A DNA stretch of 64,000 nt from JAICJC01 sp963709425 (GTDB lineage: Bacteria; Actinomycetota; Thermoleophilia; Gaiellales; JAICJC01): NCBI GenBank assembly GCA_963709425.1, contig CAVPWG010000002.1:469285-533284 (forward strand), in the 5' to 3' direction. The translations under genes were made by a program, and so were the position numbers. The notes under the pieces were generated by a model. That model did no database searches and had not been told where the DNA came from. It saw only the letters and a list, made by a program, of their open reading frames with translations. Below are positions 60,004 through 64,000 of the stretch, piece after piece (the first letter of the stretch is position 1; each line of letters opens with the position of its first letter).

Positions 60004-60737
60004 GTGCACCTTCTCTTCTTGGACGAGTCGGGCAGGCTCGACCAGGGTGGCCTGTTCGCCCTGGGTGGCGTTGTTGTGCGGGACAGCGACTGGCCGCTCT
60101 GACGCGACTTGTGGCAGGGCACGCTGCGCGCCTATCGCTGGCCGCTGGATGAGGAGCTCAAGTGGCACGGCATCCGCAAAGGTCAGGTCCCGCCGCTCCT
60201 CGCGGACGCCATCTATGCGGCCGTCGCCCGAGCGCCCGCGACTTGCCTGGTCGCGGTCATGGACCTCGACTTCGGCCCAGTCGAGTACCCGCCAACGGAG
60301 TATGACTTCTTCCGCTCGCCCGACGATGTGTACGCGACGGCGCTCATGTTCTTGGCCGAGCGGTTCCAGCACCTGCTCGCGGCTGCGGACGACCTGGGGA
60401 TGATCGTGCTTGACAGTCGGAAGCAGGAGTCGGACGAGCGGTTGCGCCGGTTCTTTCAAAGCCTCCAAGTCGAAGGCACACCTTACATGCGGCTTTCGCG
60501 GATCGTGGAATGTCTGTTCCGTCTCCGAGCCATTTCTCGATCGGGCTTCAGTGCGCCGACCTGGTGACGGCGGCGACCGTCGCGGCAGAACGTGGGATCG
60601 GGCAGGGGCGCGGGTATGTGCGAACTCTCACGCCGCGGTTCGCGACTCATCCCGCCACTGGCGAGATCACCGGCGTCGGCCTGAAACGGTTCCCCGAGCG
60701 GGAGTCGCTAACACCGCGGCGCGCGCGGCTGTTCTAG
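60004..60737 (+). pseudogene. DUF3800-family protein with an in-frame stop and a frameshift
   Basis: VHLLFLDESGRLDQGGLFALGGVVV is the hallmark DUF3800 beginning ('xxDESG...F.LGGVxV'), then ELKWHGIRKGQ, TCLVAVMDLDFG, RFQHLLAAADDLGMIVLDSRKQES, and after a shift near 60515 HFSIGLQCADLVTAATVAAE, the second acidic family motif (Q-x-A-D). A TGA at 60100-60102 interrupts it and the frame changes near 60515. DUF3800 proteins have an RNase H-like fold and often occur in mobile DNA. Whether the stop is real or a base error cannot be told. Confidence 0.7.
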
Positions 60738-61055
60738 GCCAAAGGCTCGAGCACGCGGCTTCTTACACCGTTCGAGCCGTCCACCTCCATTCAGCAAAGG
60801 GGGTCGGCCGCCGGGCGCGGCGACGCGCCCAGAGACGCGCTAGCACGGTTCCGAGCGTCGGACGGCACTTGTTGGGCCTCGCCAGCCGCCACCGGCTTGT
60901 GACCGATACGACCGTCGGGCACGAGCGACGCTCGTCCGCTGGCGAGTTTGGGTGTCCGCGGCTAGAACACACACAGGTAAGGTTGGAGCGGGTCGCTGGG
61001 AAGCCCGCGATCTCCGTCAGCCGACTCGGGGCGGACTGGGGCACACGTCCGGTGG
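60738..61055. other. Intergenic region, no gene recognised
   Basis: About 320 bases between the DUF3800 remnant and the ATPase. Open frames here are short and have no recognisable content. No repeat, hairpin with T tract or tRNA was seen. The true start of the ATPase may lie at its right end. Confidence 0.4.
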
Positions 61056-64000
61056 CGACGACACGTTCGACATCCCTCTCTCGGCATCGACTTCCTCGGT
61101 GCGCTGGCGAACGCGCTTGGGGATCTTCGCGGCTATTCGACGCTCGCGTTCGAGTTGATCCAGAACGCGGATGACGCCGACGGTGCGACGCGGATGACCT
61201 TCGACGTTCGTCGTGACGCTCTCGTCGTCGAGAATGACGGCGTCTTCTCGGATTGTGAGCAGGAGATCGAGGATCAGTGTCCGTGGGAGGCGTCGGGGGG
61301 TGTCGCGTGCGACTTCCATAGTTTCCGCCGTGTCCAGGGCGGCACAAAGCGGGGCCGCGCCGATACCACCGGCGCATTCGGAATCGGGTTCACGTCGGTC
61401 TACCAGATCACCGACGAGCCGGACCTAACCTCTGGGACACGTCGGTGGGTGCTTCGCCTGGCTGAACCTGAGTCCCGGCGGATCCAGCAGCAGATTCTCG
61501 ACGCTCCCCTGCCAGGTACAAAGCTTGTTCTGCCGTGGGCGTATGGGGCGTCAACCCTTCGCGATCGGCTTCGGGCCGAGCCGGTGGACCGCGCCGCGCC
61601 GAAGCGGATGCTCAGCGAGTTAGTCGCGGCCGTGCCACGGGCGATGGTCTTCTTGCGCCGGGTAAGAACCATCGAAATCCGAAGAAACGGCGCGCCCGTG
61701 AAGACGTTCTCGCGAGCCGACGATCCGGGGGTCGTGAACGTGAGCGATGCGAGGACGACCATGAGCTGGCGGATCCTGAGTTGGTCGTTCGACGAAGTGG
61801 CCGTCGATCTTCGTGCGTCGTATCCGCAGATCGAGGACAAGCGGGAGGCGATCACGACGATCGCGATCGACACTTCACCGGATCCAGCCGTGGTGCGTCG
61901 GAGAGGCGCCTGTATGCCGTCCTGCCAACCCAGCAACGCAGCCAGCTCGGATTCCACATCAACGCTGACTTCTATCCAAATGCCAACCGCAAGGGCATCG
62001 TGCTGGAAAACGACTACCAGTCAGCGTGGAACCGGGCGGCGCTAGAGGCCGCCTCGCTCCGCCCTCGCTGAGGCCATTCGGACGCTGCCGGCCACTCTCG
62101 GGCACAGACAGGTCTGCAAGCTCCTGAAATCCGCACACGCCGTCTCCCAGGCCGCGGCGAAGGGCGAAAAGGATGTCGCATTCGCGGCGTTTTGGGACTC
62201 AGCTCTGGAGGCTGCCCGTGCCACGGAGACCATCTTCACGAGTGCCGGTGAGTGGCGCAAGCCGGGAGACGTGCTCATGCTCGGGCAGCAGGACGAGGAA
62301 GTCATACTGCCTCTCTTCGAGGCGCTGAACCTGGCGATCGCCCATGCCGGGAGGTTCGGTCCGAGCTCTGGAACCTCCGCAGCGAGCTCGGGATCGAACT
62401 CCTCGACGTTCCCGATCTGCTCAGCGCGCTCGACCAGGCTGGACTCGATGCCGCAGCGACCGGCGTGCCGGCGGTGCTCGCAAGCCCCAGAGATCGAGCC
62501 CTGCTCTGGCAAGAGCTCGACCTCTTGCTCGGTACCGGACGCCAACGATCCCAGGCAAACCAGTCGGCGACTGAGCGACTCATCGCGCTTAGCCGAACGG
62601 CGCCGCTCCTCAATGGAGACTTAGGGGTCTGGGATGACGTGTTTGTCACCGAAGGGGAGGCGACCCTTGCGCGTTTCGGAGCAAAGTTCCTCTTTCTCGA
62701 TGTCGATCGCCTCGCCGAGAGGGACCGACTCCGAGGGCTATGTCGACGGTTCACGCGCCCGATTGCCGCGTGCAAGCTGGCCGAGCTTGACGACGAAGAC
62801 TTGGTTGAGCTCGGCGAGGTCGATCTGTTGCGTTGGTTCGCCACGTCACCCACGTCGCTTGAGGGTGAAGACGAGGCGCTCGAGGCGCTCGAAGGTCTCC
62901 CGATCTACCCGAGCGGAGATGGGTTCCATCCACTTCATGAGCTACTCGTGCCGGGGGGGTTCGCCGACCCCTTGGGGTTGACCAAGCTCGTCAACGTTGA
63001 CGCCGTCTCCGGGCTGCCACGGCTGCTGGACATCCTGGACGTCCCACCGCTCACGTTCCTTGATTACATCCGAGACCACGTCCCCCGCCGGCTGAACGAG
63101 GGACCGCTATCCCCGGAGGAACACCTCCATCTCCTTGATCTAATCGCAGCGCGGCTCGACGAGTTCGCAGAGAACGACGAGTCCGCGCGACGCTCTCCGG
63201 TGCTCCGCTCGGCGCTGACCGAGGACGGGACAACGGTACCCGCCAACGACGCCTATGTGCGGACACAGTCGGTCGGGAATGCTCTGGGGGCGGATGCGAA
63301 GATCGCAGTTGCGGAGTCCACCGCGATCTCTCGACTGTACGCGTGGCTGGGTGTGTCGGACATGCCGCGGCCTCGGGACGTCCTGGCCCGCGTGGAACGG
63401 GTCGGTGTCGGCGCTCCGACCGACGCGACCATAAGCGCGGTTGGCCGAATCGTCGAGGTTCTCGGACGGCTGTTTCCCCGCGAATCCGACCGAGCAGCGC
63501 AACGCGCCGCCGAAGACAAGTTCGCCTCGCAATACGAGCCGCTCGCCAAGATGGCGTTTCTGCCGGCATCGCGCGACCACGCCGACTGGCACGAGCCGAG
63601 TCACCTGTACCGGCGCTCTCGTGAGTACCTGTTCTCGTCTCAGGCGCTCTTTCTCGGGATACCCCCGCACGTCGAGAACAACAGCGTTCTCCTCCTGCAG
63701 TTCCTCGGGGTGGAGGAGGAGCCAACCGTGCGGCAGGTCGTCGAGCATCTTCGGCACTGCGCACGAACAAGCACGATCGTCAACAACGAGGTGTACCGGT
63801 TTCTCAATCGAGCGGTCGAGGACGAGAAGGAACTCGCCGAGGTCACGCGTTTACGCCTCGAACCCTGCATTCAGATTGACGATGGCGACTATGTCGGTGG
63901 GTGGGAGGTGTTCTGGTTCGACAACAGCCTCGCGCCGTTCCGCCGGAGACTCGCCGAGGAGTCCTTCTCGCAGTGGCGGCGCCTCTTCGATGTCTTGGGC
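61056..64000 (+). CDS. Very large sacsin/HSP90-like GHKL ATPase, cut by the right edge, several frameshifts
   Basis: The N-terminal ATPase domain is clear: GIDFLGALANALGDLRGYSTLAFELIQNADDADG (N-box with E, N and D-A), LVVENDGVF (G1 box), and TTGAFGIGFTSVYQITDEPD (G2 box). This is the sacsin-type HSP90-like ATPase that begins many long bacterial proteins. After indels near 61885, 62050 and 62350 the plus-strand frame is open from about 62363 to the window edge (SELWNLRSELGIELLDVPDLL through WRRLFDVLG), so at least ~980 residues are present. The later part is helical and unassigned. In bacteria such proteins often accompany nuclease or DUF3883 domains in defence-type loci; those would lie beyond 64000. 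Start around 61056 is uncertain (another one-base break near 61080). Confidence 0.78.

Noticed and set aside
1..64000. CRISPR arrays, rRNA genes, insertion-sequence transposases
   Set aside because: No regularly spaced direct repeats, rRNA segments or transposase motifs were seen on either strand.

Overview
The window is GC-rich (roughly 65-70 %) bacterial chromosome with overlapping start/stop codons (ATGA, GTGA), many GTG/TTG starts, a cobalamin-type class II ribonucleotide reductase with NrdR, and a tmk-holB-ricT block. This fits a high-GC actinobacterium; a Thermoleophilia-like (Gaiellales/Solirubrobacterales) origin is my inference and was not tested by any search.

Layout. 0-6.3 kb: a DHA2 drug exporter and several secreted proteins (hypothetical, beta-propeller, phosphoesterase, CAP domain). 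6.3-14.1 kb, minus strand: nrdR-nrdJ, a sugar-nucleotide epimerase and topB apparently fused to it, and a second phosphoesterase. 14-17.4 kb: CorA-like transporter and a cobalt-type nitrile hydratase operon (beta, alpha, activator). 17.6-21.1 kb: tmk-holB-ricT-class II aldolase operon. 21-26.6 kb: SDR, tRNA-Thr(CGT), methyltransferase, membrane guanylate/adenylate cyclase, small zincin, PQQ-type sugar dehydrogenase lipoprotein. 26.6-30.7 kb: an AhpD-like / radical SAM pair beside two glycosyltransferase-like genes of the 'rSAM-associated' type (one fused to NUDIX) and a GH16 hydrolase. 31-38.6 kb: small stress and VOC genes, a third phosphoesterase, TetR with a well-formed operator/promoter before an FAD monooxygenase, a BNR-propeller/MoaD pair, and a 5'-truncated fourth phosphoesterase. 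38.6-43.4 kb: MFS/MarR and an HpaB-type monooxygenase-RidA-DUF1028 operon. 43.4-48.1 kb: TadG-like vWA protein and an SGNH/MBOAT acylation pair. 48.16-51.2 kb: a patch of broken genes (amidohydrolase, Gfo/Idh/MocA, LacI, metallophosphoesterase). 51.7-54.6 kb: copper amine oxidase-GST-MmcQ operon. 55-59.5 kb: an orphan contractile tail sheath, DUF2461, a hypothetical protein and a GcvT-like protein. 59.5-64 kb: a compositionally different stretch with a tRNA-like fragment, a damaged DUF3800 gene and a very large sacsin/HSP90-like ATPase running off the right edge.

Two window-wide signals stand out. First, a dispersed ~31-bp imperfect palindrome (arms TGCAA/TTGCA, core GGGGTC-A-GACCCC) occurs seven times; three copies begin 0-2 bases after a stop codon in the same orientation, one replaces the end of a gene so that two genes read as one, and one sits at the breakpoint of a truncated gene. 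Second, one-base frameshifts are very common, also in genes expected to be essential or important (nrdJ, topB), so most 'broken' genes here are more likely sequencing or assembly indels than true pseudogenes; annotated spans bridge these sites and say so.
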